From assembly GCF_021555175.1 (NCBI RefSeq), contig NZ_JAKGRW010000057.1, positions 1 through 64,000 of the forward strand: a stretch of DNA of 64,000 nt, given 5' to 3'. The notes under the pieces were generated by a model. That model was not told where the DNA came from and made no database searches. It was given only the letters and a program-made list of their open reading frames with translations. Both the position numbers and the translations under genes were made by a program. This DNA is from Nocardioides alcanivorans. Lineage in GTDB: Bacteria > Actinomycetota > Actinomycetes > Propionibacteriales > Nocardioidaceae. This document shows positions 27,976 through 37,519 of this stretch, piece after piece (within the stretch, counting starts at the first letter, position 1; every line of letters starts with the position of its first letter).

Positions 27976-28776
27976 TTGGCTCGGAAGCCACATCCTCGCA
28001 TCCCGCTGTGCACGGTGCTGCCTGTGGTGACCCTGCTCGTTGCCGGGTGCGGCCAACAGCAGGCGGGGACCGGCTCGGAGCGGGTGCAGGTGGGCCCGGC
28101 CGTCGTGTGGGCCCAACCCGAGGCCGACGTGCGCAGCGGCATGCCCCAGGAGGGCAGTTGCCACCTGCTCCCCCGCGACGTCGCCCGCGGCAGTGACCTC
28201 GCGGTGGAGGAGATCCCCTGCTCCGAACCGCACACCGGTGTCACCTACCTGACCGGGGTCCTGCCCACCAAGGTGGCGGCGGACCCGCGCGCCTGGGTGG
28301 CCCACCGATGCACGTCCGGCCTGGCCGATGCGGCAGGACTCACGGAGGCCTCCCTTCCCGGCGCGTTCGTGGAATGGGTGTGGTTGCAGCCCGACGCCGA
28401 GCATCGCGAGCGGGGTGCTCGGTGGTATCGCTGCGACCTGCGCAGCACCAGCCCGGAGGGCAACCACGACCTGCCCGGTGACGGCCTTCCCGTGTTCTCC
28501 GGTGAGATGCCCGACCCCTGGCTGCGCTGCGTCGACACGACCGGTGCCGAGGCGTCGTACGTCGGCTGCGACCAGCCCCACCAGTTCCGTTGGACGGGCA
28601 GCGTGCCCACTGACGCCGATGGCGCCCATCCCTCGGCTGAGCAGTGGGAGGAGTTGGCGGCAGCCAAGTGCCGCGCACTCGTGGGCAACGACGCCTTCTG
28701 GTTCACCTATCCCAACCAGGTGCAGTGGCAAGACGGCGACCGCCGGCTCAGCTGCTATCGCAAGTCGTCCGCCTGA
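27976..28776 (+). CDS. Lipoprotein with septum-formation-like domain, 266 aa
   Basis: The TTG at 27976 follows a ggggg ribosome site and opens a lipoprotein signal: basic ARKPHPR, a hydrophobic core, lipobox LVAGC. The mature part has several Cys residues spaced for disulfides (GSCHLL, IPCSEPH, HRCTSG, YRCDL, LRCVD, VGCDQPHQF, AKCRAL, LSCYRK). The CSEPH and CDQPHQF phrases resemble the actinobacterial septum-formation domain (Pfam Septum_form). It is anchored outside the membrane; role in division is family-level inference. Divergent from ahpE. Confidence 0.75.
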   Translation: MARKPHPRIPLCTVLPVVTLLVAGCGQQQAGTGSERVQVGPAVVWAQPEADVRSGMPQEGSCHLLPRDVARGSDLAVEEIPCSEPHTGVTYLTGVLPTKVAADPRAWVAHRCTSGLADAAGLTEASLPGAFVEWVWLQPDAEHRERGARWYRCDLRSTSPEGNHDLPGDGLPVFSGEMPDPWLRCVDTTGAEASYVGCDQPHQFRWTGSVPTDADGAHPSAEQWEELAAAKCRALVGNDAFWFTYPNQVQWQDGDRRLSCYRKSSA

Positions 28777-28806
28777 TCTGCAGACGTGGCCAGCAGCCGC
28801 TACGGC

Positions 28807-30405
28807 TCAGAGCTGATGGAGTTCGCGCTTGAGCACCTTGCCGGTGGCGTTGCGGGGCAGCTCGTCGAGCACCGTGATGTCGCGAGGCACCTTGAAACGA
28901 GCCAGGTTGGTCTTCACCCAGTTCTTGAGCTCGTCCTCGGAGACGTCATCGGCGAGCACGACGAAGGCCCGTAGCCGCTTGCCGTAGTCGGAGTCGTCGA
29001 CACCTATGGCGGCGACCTCCACCACGGCCTCGTGCCGGGCCAGGCAGTCCTCGACCTCGCGGGGGAAGACGTTCTCGCCACCGGAGACGATCATCTCGTC
29101 GTCGCGCCCCTCGACGTGGAGCCGACCGTCGGCATCGAAGCGGCCGACGTCGCCAGTGGCCATGAGGCCGTCGATGACATCCTTGTTGCCGCCGCCGGTG
29201 TAACCCTCGAAGAGCCAACCGTTGGCGACGAAGATGCGCCCTGCCTCTCCGTCCGCCACCTCCCGGTCGTGCTCGTCATAGATCTTCACGACAGTGGCAT
29301 GGGGCGGCTTTCCTGCACTTCCGGGCGCGGCCCGGAGGTCTTCAGGGGTGGCGATCGAGGCGTAGGCGACCTCGGTGGAACCGTAGATGTTGTGCAGGTT
29401 GTCGCCGAAGCGGTCCATCCACTCCAGGGCCAGGTCTCCCGCCAGCGCCGAGCCGGAGGCAGCGGTCACCTTGAGGCTGCGCAACTCGTAGGTGTCGAGG
29501 GTCTCCTCGGGCAGCCGCAGGATGCGCTGCAACATCACCGGGATCACCACGAAGGAGTCGCAGCGTTGCTCCTCGATCACCTGGAGCGCCTGTTCCGGAT
29601 CGAACTTGCGGGTGAGCACGAGGGTGGAGCCCAGCAACATCGCCAACGCCATGTGGGCGTAGCCCCACGTGTGGAACATCGGTGCCGCCACGTGGGTGCG
29701 CCACCCGAACTTGAGCGGCAGCCGCGACAGCAGCGCGACGGCCGCATCGATACCGGCCTCGTTGCGCGGCGCGCCCTTGGGGGTGCCGGTGGTGCCCGAG
29801 GTCAAGATGACCACGCGCCCGTGCCGCTTCGGCGGGGGCAGGTCGGAGCGGTCTCCGACAGTCACCAGCGCCTCGAGCGAGTCGGCGACCGTGGGTCCGT
29901 CCACCCATCCCAGCAGGCGCTGCTCAACGGACGCGCCCGAGAGCAGGTCGCCGAACTCCTCGTCATGGACGACGATGCGGGGCTTCTCCCGTGCGAGCAC
30001 CTCGTTGAGCTGGGGCCCGGCGAATGCCGTGTTGAGGTAGAGCGCGTCCGCACCCAGCTTGGCCACCGCCAAGCTGGCGTCGAGGAAACCTCGGTGGTTG
30101 CGGCACATGATCGCGATGCCGTCGCCCTCGACGACGCCGCGCTTGCGCAGCTCGTGGGCCAGCGCATTGCTGCGTGCGTGCAGGTCATGGAACGTGAGCT
30201 GGCCGAGTTCGTCGACGAGCGCCGGTGCGTCGGGGTGGCGCACCGCCATGCTGGCGAAGCCACCGGCGGGACCGGTGCCCCAGGCCAGCACGGTGCGTCC
30301 CAACCTGGCCAAGGTGAGGGGCGAGTAGGGACGCAGCACCCCCGCCGTGGTCAGCACCTTCGCAGAGGTGGCGCCTCCGCCCAGCAACGAGCCGATCTTG
30401 CCCAT
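28807..30405 (-). CDS. Long-chain acyl-CoA synthetase (FadD-like), 532 aa
   Basis: ATP-dependent acyl-CoA ligase. Motifs: ILTSGTTGTPKGAPR (P-loop), IYGSTEVAYASIAT, LMATGDVGRFDADGRL, GGENVFPREVE and the C-terminal lysine in NATGKVLKREL. The ATG at 30405 follows an agagg site and gives MGKIGSLLGGG, the usual length; a longer frame to 30498 has no such support. The frame is intact, unlike the other synthetase at 25.5 kb. It lies downstream of the DUF3052 gene in the same direction, 46 bases apart. Confidence 0.88.
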   Translation of the reverse strand: MGKIGSLLGGGATSAKVLTTAGVLRPYSPLTLARLGRTVLAWGTGPAGGFASMAVRHPDAPALVDELGQLTFHDLHARSNALAHELRKRGVVEGDGIAIMCRNHRGFLDASLAVAKLGADALYLNTAFAGPQLNEVLAREKPRIVVHDEEFGDLLSGASVEQRLLGWVDGPTVADSLEALVTVGDRSDLPPPKRHGRVVILTSGTTGTPKGAPRNEAGIDAAVALLSRLPLKFGWRTHVAAPMFHTWGYAHMALAMLLGSTLVLTRKFDPEQALQVIEEQRCDSFVVIPVMLQRILRLPEETLDTYELRSLKVTAASGSALAGDLALEWMDRFGDNLHNIYGSTEVAYASIATPEDLRAAPGSAGKPPHATVVKIYDEHDREVADGEAGRIFVANGWLFEGYTGGGNKDVIDGLMATGDVGRFDADGRLHVEGRDDEMIVSGGENVFPREVEDCLARHEAVVEVAAIGVDDSDYGKRLRAFVVLADDVSEDELKNWVKTNLARFKVPRDITVLDELPRNATGKVLKRELHQL

Positions 30406-30451
30406 GGTGGTTCCTCTCGACAGCGGTACGTCTCGACAGCGGTACGTCGCC

Positions 30452-30895
30452 TCAGTGCGTCGTCTTGGGTGCAACGAGGCGGGTGGCCGCCCAGTCACTG
30501 CCTGCCACCGCAGTGGTGGTCTGGCTGAGGCCCGCGACGGGGGCTCCCTCGGCGATGTCGGCCGGGTCGATCGCGCCGGGCCTGCCCACCTTCGGTGTGA
30601 GCAGCCAGATGATGCCGCCGCCGGTCAGGTCGGTGAGGGCGTCCACGAGGGCGTCGACCAGGTCGCCGTCCTCAGCGCGCCACCAGAGCACGACAGCGTC
30701 GACGACGTTGCCGTAGTCGCCATCCACCATGTCGGCGTCGATGGCATCCTCGATCGCTTGACGCAGGCCATCGTCGGTGTCGTTGTCCCAACCGAGTTCC
30801 TGGACGATCATCCCCGCCTTGAAGCCCATGCGCTCGGCAGGGCTGTTCTGGGGGTTGGACTTCTGGGCGGCGTTGCCGCCCGGGGTGGAACTCAA
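30452..30895 (-). CDS. DUF3052 family protein (Rv2239c-like), 147 aa
   Basis: A cytosolic protein of unknown biochemical role, always met beside aceE in actinobacteria. Recognisable parts: MGFKAGMIVQELGWDNDTDD, DADMVDGDYGNVVDAVVLWW, GGIIWLLTPKVGRPG. The TTG at 30895 is chosen because an agagg site lies 9 bases before it; the first ATG (MGFKAG) would lose about 20 residues. Divergent from aceE over about 150 bases that hold both promoters. Confidence 0.8.
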   Translation of the reverse strand: MSSTPGGNAAQKSNPQNSPAERMGFKAGMIVQELGWDNDTDDGLRQAIEDAIDADMVDGDYGNVVDAVVLWWRAEDGDLVDALVDALTDLTGGGIIWLLTPKVGRPGAIDPADIAEGAPVAGLSQTTTAVAGSDWAATRLVAPKTTH

Positions 30896-31047
30896 GGTGC
30901 TACCTCTCCTCTGTGGGAAACGACATGGATGTGGGTAGTCCACCGGACATACCACCCCCGGCGCAAGCCCTCGCGCGCGCCGGCGCCCGTGCGCTCGCTA
31001 CTGGACGGTAGATACCGAAGCGATGGACGGCGTGCCACGATGAGGGG

Positions 31048-33813
31048 GTGAGTGACCCCACTACCCCTTCCACTGCACCGAAGGCACCCGTCATCCACGA
31101 GGGCCTTCCCAGTCAATTGCCGGACATCGACCCAGACGAGACCACCGACTGGATCGACTCGTTCGACTCGATGATCGACGAGCGCGGTCGCGACCGCGCG
31201 CGCTATGTGATGTTGCGGCTGCTCGAGCGCGCCCGGGAGCGCCAGGTCGGCGTTCCGGCGCTGCGCAGCACCGACTACATCAACACGATCCCGCCAGAGC
31301 GGGAACCCTGGTTCCCCGGCGACGAGGACGTCGAACGCCGGATCCGGGCCTTCATCCGCTGGAACGCGGCCGTCATGGTCTCGGACGCCAACCGTCCCGG
31401 CCTGGAGGTCGGCGGCCACATCGCCACCTACCAGTCCAGTGCCTCGCTCTACGAAGTCGGCTTCAACCACTTCTTCCGCGGCAAGGACCACCCCGGCGGC
31501 GGCGACCAGATCTACATCCAGGGCCACGCCTCTCCCGGCATCTATGCCCGAGCGTTCCTCGAGGGCAGGCTCACCGAGGAGCAGATGCTCAACTTCCGTC
31601 AGGAAGTGCAGCACGGCGCGCACGCCGGCCTGTCGTCGTACCCCCACCCCCGCCTCATGCCGGAGTTCTGGGAGTTCCCGACCGTCTCCATGGGCCTCAC
31701 CGGTATCAACTCGATCTACCAGGCTCGCTTCAACCGTTATCTGCACAACCGCGGCATCAAGGACACCGGCGACCAGCAGGTGTGGGCCTTCCTCGGCGAC
31801 GGCGAGATGGCCGAACCCGAGTCTCTCGGCGCCATCCGCGTCGCCGCTCGCGAGGAGCTCGACAACCTCACCTGGGTGATCAACTGCAACCTGCAGCAGC
31901 TCGACGGGCCGGTCACCGGCAACGGCAAGATCATCCAGGAGCTGGAGTCCAACTTCCGGGGCGCCGGCTGGAACGTCATCAAGGTGATCTGGGGCCGCGA
32001 CTGGGACGACCTGCTCGCCCGTGACGTCGACGGGGTCCTCGTCAACAAGATGAACTCCACGCCCGACGGCGCCTTCCAGACGTTCTCGGTCGAGGACGGC
32101 GCCTACAACCGGGAGAACTTCTTCGGCCCCGACCCGCGACTGCGCAAGATGGTCGAGCACATGACCGACCGGCAGATCGAGAAGCTGCCTCGCGGTGGCC
32201 ACGACTACCGCAAGGTCTACGCCGCGTTCGATGCCGCCACCAAGCACGTGGGCCAGCCCACCGTGATCCTCGCCCACACCGTGAAGGGCTGGACCATCGA
32301 GGCGCTGGAGGGCAAGAACGCCACGCACCAGATGAAGAAGCTGAAGCTCCCCGACCTCCTGAAGTTCCGCGACCGGCTCTACCTGCCGATGAGCGACAAG
32401 GAGATCACCGAGGCCTACGAGGCCGACGGCCGCGCGCCGTTCTTCCACCCCGGCGCCGAGTCGACCGAGATGGAATACATGATGGAGCGTCGTCGCCAGC
32501 TCGGCGGCTCGATCCCCAACCGGGTCGTGAAGGCCAAGAACCTCACCCTGCCCGAGGACAAGGTCTACGACTCCCTCAAGCAGGGCACGGGCAAGAACAA
32601 GGTCGCGACCACCATGGCCGTCGTCCGCCTGCTCAAGGACTGGATGAAGTCGCCGGGCATCGGCGAGCGGATCGTGCCGATCGCACCCGACGAGTACCGG
32701 ACCTTCGGCATGGACGCGATGTTCCCGACGGCCAAGGTCTACAACCCGGGCGGGCAGACCTACGAGTCGGTCGACCGCAAGCTGTTGCTGGCCTACAAGG
32801 AGTCCGAGCAGGGGCAGATGCTCCACGAGGGCATCTCCGAGGCAGGCGCCATGGCATCGGCGACCGCGGCCGGCTCGTCCTACGCCACCCACGGCGAGCC
32901 GATGATCCCGTTCTACATCTTCTACTCGATGTTCGGGTTCCAGCGCACCGGCGACTCGATCTGGGCCATGGCCGACCAGCTCGCCCGCGGCTTCCTCATC
33001 GGTGCCACGGCGGGGCGCACCACACTGACCGGTGAAGGCCTCCAGCATGCCGATGGGCACTCCCCGTTGCTGGCGGCGACCAACCCGGCGGTCGTGCACT
33101 ACGACCCGGCGTTCGCCTACGAGGTCAGCCACATCATGAAGTCCGGCCTCGAGCGGATGTATGGCGAGAACGCCGAGGACGTGATCTTCTACGTCACCGT
33201 CTACAACGAGCCGGTCGACCAGCCCGCCGAGCCCGAGGGCGTGGACGTCGAGGGAATCCTGCGCGGCATGCACAAGGTCTCCGCCGGTGCCGGATCCGGC
33301 CCCCAGGTGACCCTGATGGGATCCGGAGTCGGCTTCCCATGGGTGGCCAAGGCCCAGCAGCTGCTCGCCGACGACTGGGGCGTCACCGCCGACACCTGGT
33401 CTGTCACCTCGTGGAACGAGTTGGCCCGCGACGCCGTGGAGTCGGAGAACTGGAACCTCCTGCACCCCGACGAGCAGCCCCGAGAGGCCTGGGTCACCAC
33501 GACCCTGGCCGATGTCTCCGGCCCCGTGGTCGCGGTCTCCGACTTCATGGCCGCCGTGCCGCTGCAGATCGCCAAGTGGGTGCCGGCCGACTACCGGGTC
33601 CTCGGCACCGACGGCTTCGGCTTCGCCGACACCCGTCCTGCCGCCCGGCGCTTCTTCAACGTCGACGCGGAGTCGGTCGTCGTCCAGGCCCTCCAGGCAC
33701 TCGCCGACGCCGGTGAGATCGCGACCAGCAAGGTCAAGGAAGCGTTCGACAAGTATCAGATCGACGACCCCACCGCCGTCTCCGGCATCCTCCAGGAGGG
33801 CGGCGACGCCTGA
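31048..33813 (+). CDS. aceE: Pyruvate dehydrogenase E1 component, homodimeric, 921 aa
   Basis: Thiamine-diphosphate enzyme that decarboxylates pyruvate and passes the acetyl group to E2 lipoate. The TPP site is seen as GDGEMAEPESLGAIRVAAREE with NCNLQQLDGPVTGN. The N-terminal signature is PLEVGGHIATYQSSA-like (GLEVGGHIATYQSSASL). The central and C-terminal transketolase domains follow, with GEGLQHADGHSPL. GTG start. The frame is intact across 2.8 kb, including runs of five C. Divergent from the DUF3052 gene. It feeds acetyl-CoA to the fatty acid block 2.5 kb downstream, an arrangement shared with mycobacteria. Confidence 0.96.
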   Translation: MSDPTTPSTAPKAPVIHEGLPSQLPDIDPDETTDWIDSFDSMIDERGRDRARYVMLRLLERARERQVGVPALRSTDYINTIPPEREPWFPGDEDVERRIRAFIRWNAAVMVSDANRPGLEVGGHIATYQSSASLYEVGFNHFFRGKDHPGGGDQIYIQGHASPGIYARAFLEGRLTEEQMLNFRQEVQHGAHAGLSSYPHPRLMPEFWEFPTVSMGLTGINSIYQARFNRYLHNRGIKDTGDQQVWAFLGDGEMAEPESLGAIRVAAREELDNLTWVINCNLQQLDGPVTGNGKIIQELESNFRGAGWNVIKVIWGRDWDDLLARDVDGVLVNKMNSTPDGAFQTFSVEDGAYNRENFFGPDPRLRKMVEHMTDRQIEKLPRGGHDYRKVYAAFDAATKHVGQPTVILAHTVKGWTIEALEGKNATHQMKKLKLPDLLKFRDRLYLPMSDKEITEAYEADGRAPFFHPGAESTEMEYMMERRRQLGGSIPNRVVKAKNLTLPEDKVYDSLKQGTGKNKVATTMAVVRLLKDWMKSPGIGERIVPIAPDEYRTFGMDAMFPTAKVYNPGGQTYESVDRKLLLAYKESEQGQMLHEGISEAGAMASATAAGSSYATHGEPMIPFYIFYSMFGFQRTGDSIWAMADQLARGFLIGATAGRTTLTGEGLQHADGHSPLLAATNPAVVHYDPAFAYEVSHIMKSGLERMYGENAEDVIFYVTVYNEPVDQPAEPEGVDVEGILRGMHKVSAGAGSGPQVTLMGSGVGFPWVAKAQQLLADDWGVTADTWSVTSWNELARDAVESENWNLLHPDEQPREAWVTTTLADVSGPVVAVSDFMAAVPLQIAKWVPADYRVLGTDGFGFADTRPAARRFFNVDAESVVVQALQALADAGEIATSKVKEAFDKYQIDDPTAVSGILQEGGDA

Positions 33814-33842
33814 TCGCCCCCTGGGGTCGTGAAATCCCTCGG

Positions 33843-33912
33843 CAAGAGCCCAATTCCCCGCCCGGGCGGGGAATTGGGCTCTTGGCGTGTGTGGCTACGG
33901 CCCACCAGCAGG
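33843..33912. repeat. REP-like element, copy 2: 42-base perfect palindrome plus gtgtggctacgg box
   Basis: 33843-33884 is a perfect palindrome around cccggg (arms of 21 bases), followed by cgtgtgtggctacggcccacc, the reverse complement of the box found in copies 1 and 3. Only 29 bases beyond the aceE stop, it most likely ends that transcript, and also that of the convergent hydrolase. Confidence 0.75.
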
Positions 33913-33942
33913 CATTTTCCTCGGCAAGTGCCCGCGGTTGGG

Positions 33943-34902
33943 TCAGGCGCTGGTGCCGACCCGCATCCGCAGCACCCGGTCCCGGTCGTCGGAAGCGGTC
34001 GCGCTCCCCACCCGGAGCAGGTCGCGACGTGCCTCGGGGTCGTGCTCAGCGGCGCGGGTGGAGGCGACGAAGTCCTGCACCAGCCTCACGAAGCGCTCGG
34101 GGTGGTCGCGGTGCGGGAAGTGGCCGGACCGTGGCAACACCTCGACCCGTGCGGAGGGTACCAACCGGTGGGCCACCTCGGCATGGGCGACCGGGAGCAC
34201 CAGGTCGTCGCGCCCCCAGACGACACACACCGGCAGGTCACCCACCAGATAGGCCCGGTCGGCCATCGTCACGTACTGCCCGCGCCAGTCGATGACCGAC
34301 CGCGTGACCTGCCGGACCGCCGTACGCGTGCCACGGTCGGCGAAGGAGTCGACGATGGTGGCGATCTCCCCGAGGTCGCGGGTGCCTGGCAGTGATGTGC
34401 TGCCCAGTCCCCGCAGCGCCGCGGCACCGAGGTGCCGGATGCCAGGCAGGCCCCCTACTGCGAGCAGGTGCTGCACCCCGGGAAGCGTGATGGCCCGGAG
34501 CAGGGGCGTCACCTCGGGCCCGAGGCCGCCGGCACCCACGAGCACCAGCCGCTCGGTCCGCTCCGGGAACTGATAGGCGAACTGCATCGCCACGCCACCG
34601 CCCAGGCTGTGCCCGACGACGGTCGCGCTCTCGATGTCGAGCACGCTGAGGAGGTCACGCATCCCGTTGGCGTAGGCGGCGATCGAGTAGTCGGCACGCG
34701 GCTTGTCCGACAGCCCGTGACCGAGTAGGTCAGGTGCGATGACGGTGTGGTTGCGGGCCAGTCCCTCGACCACCGGCGCCCACGTCGTGTGATCGCACCC
34801 GAGACCGTGCACGAGCAGCAGTGCCGGCCCGGAGCCCGCCTTCACGTAGGCGCGGCGGTAACCGTGCAGGTCGACGTACTGCACTTCGAAGTCGCTGCTC
34901 AT
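33943..34902 (-). CDS. Alpha/beta hydrolase, 319 aa
   Basis: A cytosolic serine hydrolase fold. The oxyanion motif HGLGCDHTTW, nucleophile elbow VVGHSLGGGVAM (Ser), acid region WGRDDLVLPV (Asp) and His in RSGHFPHRDHPERF form the triad. The ATG at 34902 follows a gggaag...gag site; the frame reaches 35007 without support. The substrate is unknown; the closest shapes are lipases, haloperoxidase-like and meta-cleavage hydrolases. Divergent from the fatty-acid regulator, whose start is 133 bases away. Confidence 0.82.
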   Translation of the reverse strand: MSSDFEVQYVDLHGYRRAYVKAGSGPALLLVHGLGCDHTTWAPVVEGLARNHTVIAPDLLGHGLSDKPRADYSIAAYANGMRDLLSVLDIESATVVGHSLGGGVAMQFAYQFPERTERLVLVGAGGLGPEVTPLLRAITLPGVQHLLAVGGLPGIRHLGAAALRGLGSTSLPGTRDLGEIATIVDSFADRGTRTAVRQVTRSVIDWRGQYVTMADRAYLVGDLPVCVVWGRDDLVLPVAHAEVAHRLVPSARVEVLPRSGHFPHRDHPERFVRLVQDFVASTRAAEHDPEARRDLLRVGSATASDDRDRVLRMRVGTSA

Positions 34903-35035
34903 CGCTCTCCCCTTCCCCGTCTCCGGGTGGATGGCCGAGTAGAACGCGTCTCCTACGTTCGTGGTGAACACATCCTCACCCACCGGGACCCTCCCTCGCG
35001 CCGCCACCCCGTCTGCACGGGCGTAGGGTCAACCC

Positions 35036-36245
35036 GTGTCACCCAGTTCGCCGCGCGATGACGCCGCTCAGGCCCTGCTCCGTTCGATGGGCACCCTCAG
35101 CAACGCGGCCATGGCCCAGATGGAGTCCGACAAGCCGTGGTTCTCGGCGATGTCGGCCGAGGATCGCTCGTGGGTCGGCATGGTCGCGCAGGCCGGCATC
35201 AAGGCCTTCATCGAGTGGTTCCAGGAACAGCCCGAGGACGTGGTCGGCGCGGCAGCCGACCCCGGTATCGCAGACGCCGTGTTCGGAGTCGCTCCCCGTG
35301 CCCTCGCCGGGGTCGTGACCCTCGAGCAGACCGTCGAACTCGTCCGGCTCACGATCGACGTGGTCGAGACCCATCTCGACCAACTCCTCGAGCCGCAGGC
35401 CGCGCAACTCGTGCACCTGGGCGTGCTCCGCTACGGACGCGAACTCGCCTTCGCCACCGCGGAGGTCTATGCCCGCGCCGCCGAGCTCCGAGGCGCGTGG
35501 GATGCCCGTCTCGAAGCGCTCGTCGTCGACTCGGTCCTCCGTTCCGACCGCGACCCGACCATGCTCGGTCGCGCCAGCGCGCTCGGCTGGGAGGGCAAGG
35601 GAGACGTGGTCGTCGTCCTCGGTCCCGCGCCAGCCGGCGAGCCCGTGGAGACGTTCCAACGGGTACGGCGCACCTCCCGTTCCCGAGGACTCGACGCGCT
35701 GTGCGCGATGCACGGCGAGCGGATGGTCATCGTGCTCGGAGGCGTCAAGGAGCCGTTGGCAGACGCCCAGTGCATCGTGCCGCACTTCGCTGACGGCCCC
35801 ATCGTGGTCGGCCCCCGAGCCGAGGGACTCGACACCGCTCACCGCTCGGCGCTGGCAGCCGTGGCAGCCGAACAGGTCGCCACGGTCTGGCCCGGAGCCC
35901 CCGGCCGGTCTTCGCGGACGACCTGCTCCCCGAGCGGGTGCTGGCCGGTGAGCAGCTCGCCCGTGAACAGCTGGTGGCCGGGGTCTACGACGTGCTGCGC
36001 CATGCTCGCGGGACCCTGCTGGAGACCCTCGACACCTGGTTCGCCTCGAACCGCTCGGTCGAGGCCACCGGGCGGGCGCTCTTCGTGCATCCCAACACCG
36101 TGCGTTATCGACTGCGCCAGGTCACCGATCTCACCGGGCTCTCCCCACCGACCCGCGCGATGCTCACACCATGGCCATCGCACTGACACTGGGCAGGTTG
36201 CGACAAGACTCGGCCAACAGCCGGGGACAAGCAACTGACGGGTAA
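35036..36245 (+). CDS. fasR: PucR-type regulator of fatty acid synthesis (FasR-like), two frameshifts
   Basis: In Streptomyces a PucR-like protein, FasR, lies just before fabD and activates the fab operon; Rv2242 holds the same place in M. tuberculosis. Here a helical N-terminal half is followed by a GGDEF-like middle (DVVVVLGPAPAG) and a C-terminal PucR helix-turn-helix, with LLETLDTWFASNRSVEATG and HPNTVRYRLRQV. Breaks lie at the C runs 35898-35902 and 36143-36146. One C at each gives about 403 residues, ending after MAIALTLGRLR. GTG start. Same direction as fabD, 92 bases upstream of it. Confidence 0.82.
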
Positions 36246-36253
36246 CCAGAAAC

Positions 36254-36268
36254 TGTTGGAACCCAACA
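36254..36268. promoter_or_regulatory. Candidate operator: tgttgg-aac-ccaaca inverted repeat upstream of fabD
   Basis: A perfect 6-base inverted repeat with a 3-base spacer lies between the fasR stop and the fabD start, 70 bases before the GTG. Its position fits a binding site for the adjacent regulator or for an acyl-CoA sensor. The assignment is by position and symmetry only. Confidence 0.4.
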
Positions 36269-36337
36269 AAGATTCGGCCCTCTTTTTCGTGCGTGCCGCC
36301 AACCCGTGATGGGGAACCCACAAGGCACAGTTGTCCT

Positions 36338-37519
36338 GTGCTCGTAATCGTTGCTCCCGGTCAAGGCGCCCAGACGCCCGGTTTTCTCACTCCCTGGTTG
36401 GCCGATCCGGTCTTCCGCCAGCGGTTCGAGTGGCTCTCCACGGTCGCCGGGATCGACCTGGTCGAGCACGGCACCAACTCCGACGCCGAGACGATCCGGG
36501 CCACCGAGATCGCACAGCCGCTGCTGGTGGCCACCGGACTCGTCGCTGCCCTCGAGCTCTTCCCGCACCCTGCTGACGCATTCGGACGCGTGGGCGCTGT
36601 CGCCGGTCACAGCGTCGGCGAGCTGACTGCAGCGGCCGGTGCCCGTGCCATCACCGCCGAACAGGCAATGGTGCTGGTGCGCGAGCGCGGCCAAGCGATG
36701 GCCAAGGCGGCAGCCGCCACCCCCACCGGCATGACCGCCGTGCTCGGCGGCGATCGCGACGAGGTGCTCGCTGCCATCGCCAAGCACGGGCTCACCGCCG
36801 CCAACGACAACGGTCCTGGCCAGATCGTCGCCGCCGGCACCATGGAGCAGCTCGCCGCATTCGCCGAGGAGCCGCCTGCCAAGGCGCGACTGCGGCCGCT
36901 GGCAGTCGCCGGGGCGTTCCACACCGAGCACATGTCTCCAGCCGTGGACCACGTGAAGCACTTGGCCCGCGCTGTCTCCACGCACGACCCGCGCACGCTG
37001 GTGATCTCCAACCGCGACGGCGAGATCGTGCACGACGGCCCGGAGGTGCTCAAGCGCATCGTCGGCCAGATCGCCCAGCCGGTGCGTTGGGACCTCTGCA
37101 TGGACACCATGCGCGACCTCGGCGTGACCGGCATCCTTGAGATGCCTCCGGCGGGCACCCTGACCGGCATCGCGAAGCGGGCCCTCAAGGGCGTCGAGAC
37201 GTTCGCCCTCACGACGCCCGACCAGCTCGACGACGCCCGTGCCTTCGTGGAGAAGCACGGTGACCCGAGCCCGGTCGACTCCACCCCGACCTGGCGCCTG
37301 ATCGTCTCCCCGATCAAGGGCACTTGGCATGTGGATGCCCAAGCAGCCACCGCCGAGTCCTTGGGCATGAATGCCAGCCTCGGGGCAGTCGCCAGCCTGC
37401 GCGACCGTACGCCGGTGCTCGCCCCGCACGGCGGGACCGTCGTCGAGTGGCTCGTCGAGGACGGCGACCTGGTCTCGCCCGGCCAGCCGCTGGTCCGGCT
37501 CCACCCGAGCGTGGCCTGA
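36338..37519 (+). CDS. fabD: Malonyl-CoA:ACP transacylase with C-terminal degenerate biotinyl/lipoyl-like domain
   Basis: Moves malonyl from CoA to ACP. The transferase covers about residues 1-310: APGQGAQTPGF, VAGHSVGELTAA with nucleophile Ser92, AVAGAFHTEHM with His195. From Trp319 to the end (393) there is an extra segment: IVSPIKGTWHVDA, then RDRTPVLAPHGGTVVEW, then LVEDGDLVSPGQPLVRL. This follows the biotin carrier fold pattern, but the modified-lysine turn (AMKM) is replaced by a Lys-free stretch around Arg355-Asp356-Arg357. Ordinary FabD is about 310 residues. GTG start at 36338; the stop overlaps the fabH start (TGATG). No frame error is needed, so the fusion looks real. Confidence 0.9.
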   Translation: MLVIVAPGQGAQTPGFLTPWLADPVFRQRFEWLSTVAGIDLVEHGTNSDAETIRATEIAQPLLVATGLVAALELFPHPADAFGRVGAVAGHSVGELTAAAGARAITAEQAMVLVRERGQAMAKAAAATPTGMTAVLGGDRDEVLAAIAKHGLTAANDNGPGQIVAAGTMEQLAAFAEEPPAKARLRPLAVAGAFHTEHMSPAVDHVKHLARAVSTHDPRTLVISNRDGEIVHDGPEVLKRIVGQIAQPVRWDLCMDTMRDLGVTGILEMPPAGTLTGIAKRALKGVETFALTTPDQLDDARAFVEKHGDPSPVDSTPTWRLIVSPIKGTWHVDAQAATAESLGMNASLGAVASLRDRTPVLAPHGGTVVEWLVEDGDLVSPGQPLVRLHPSVA

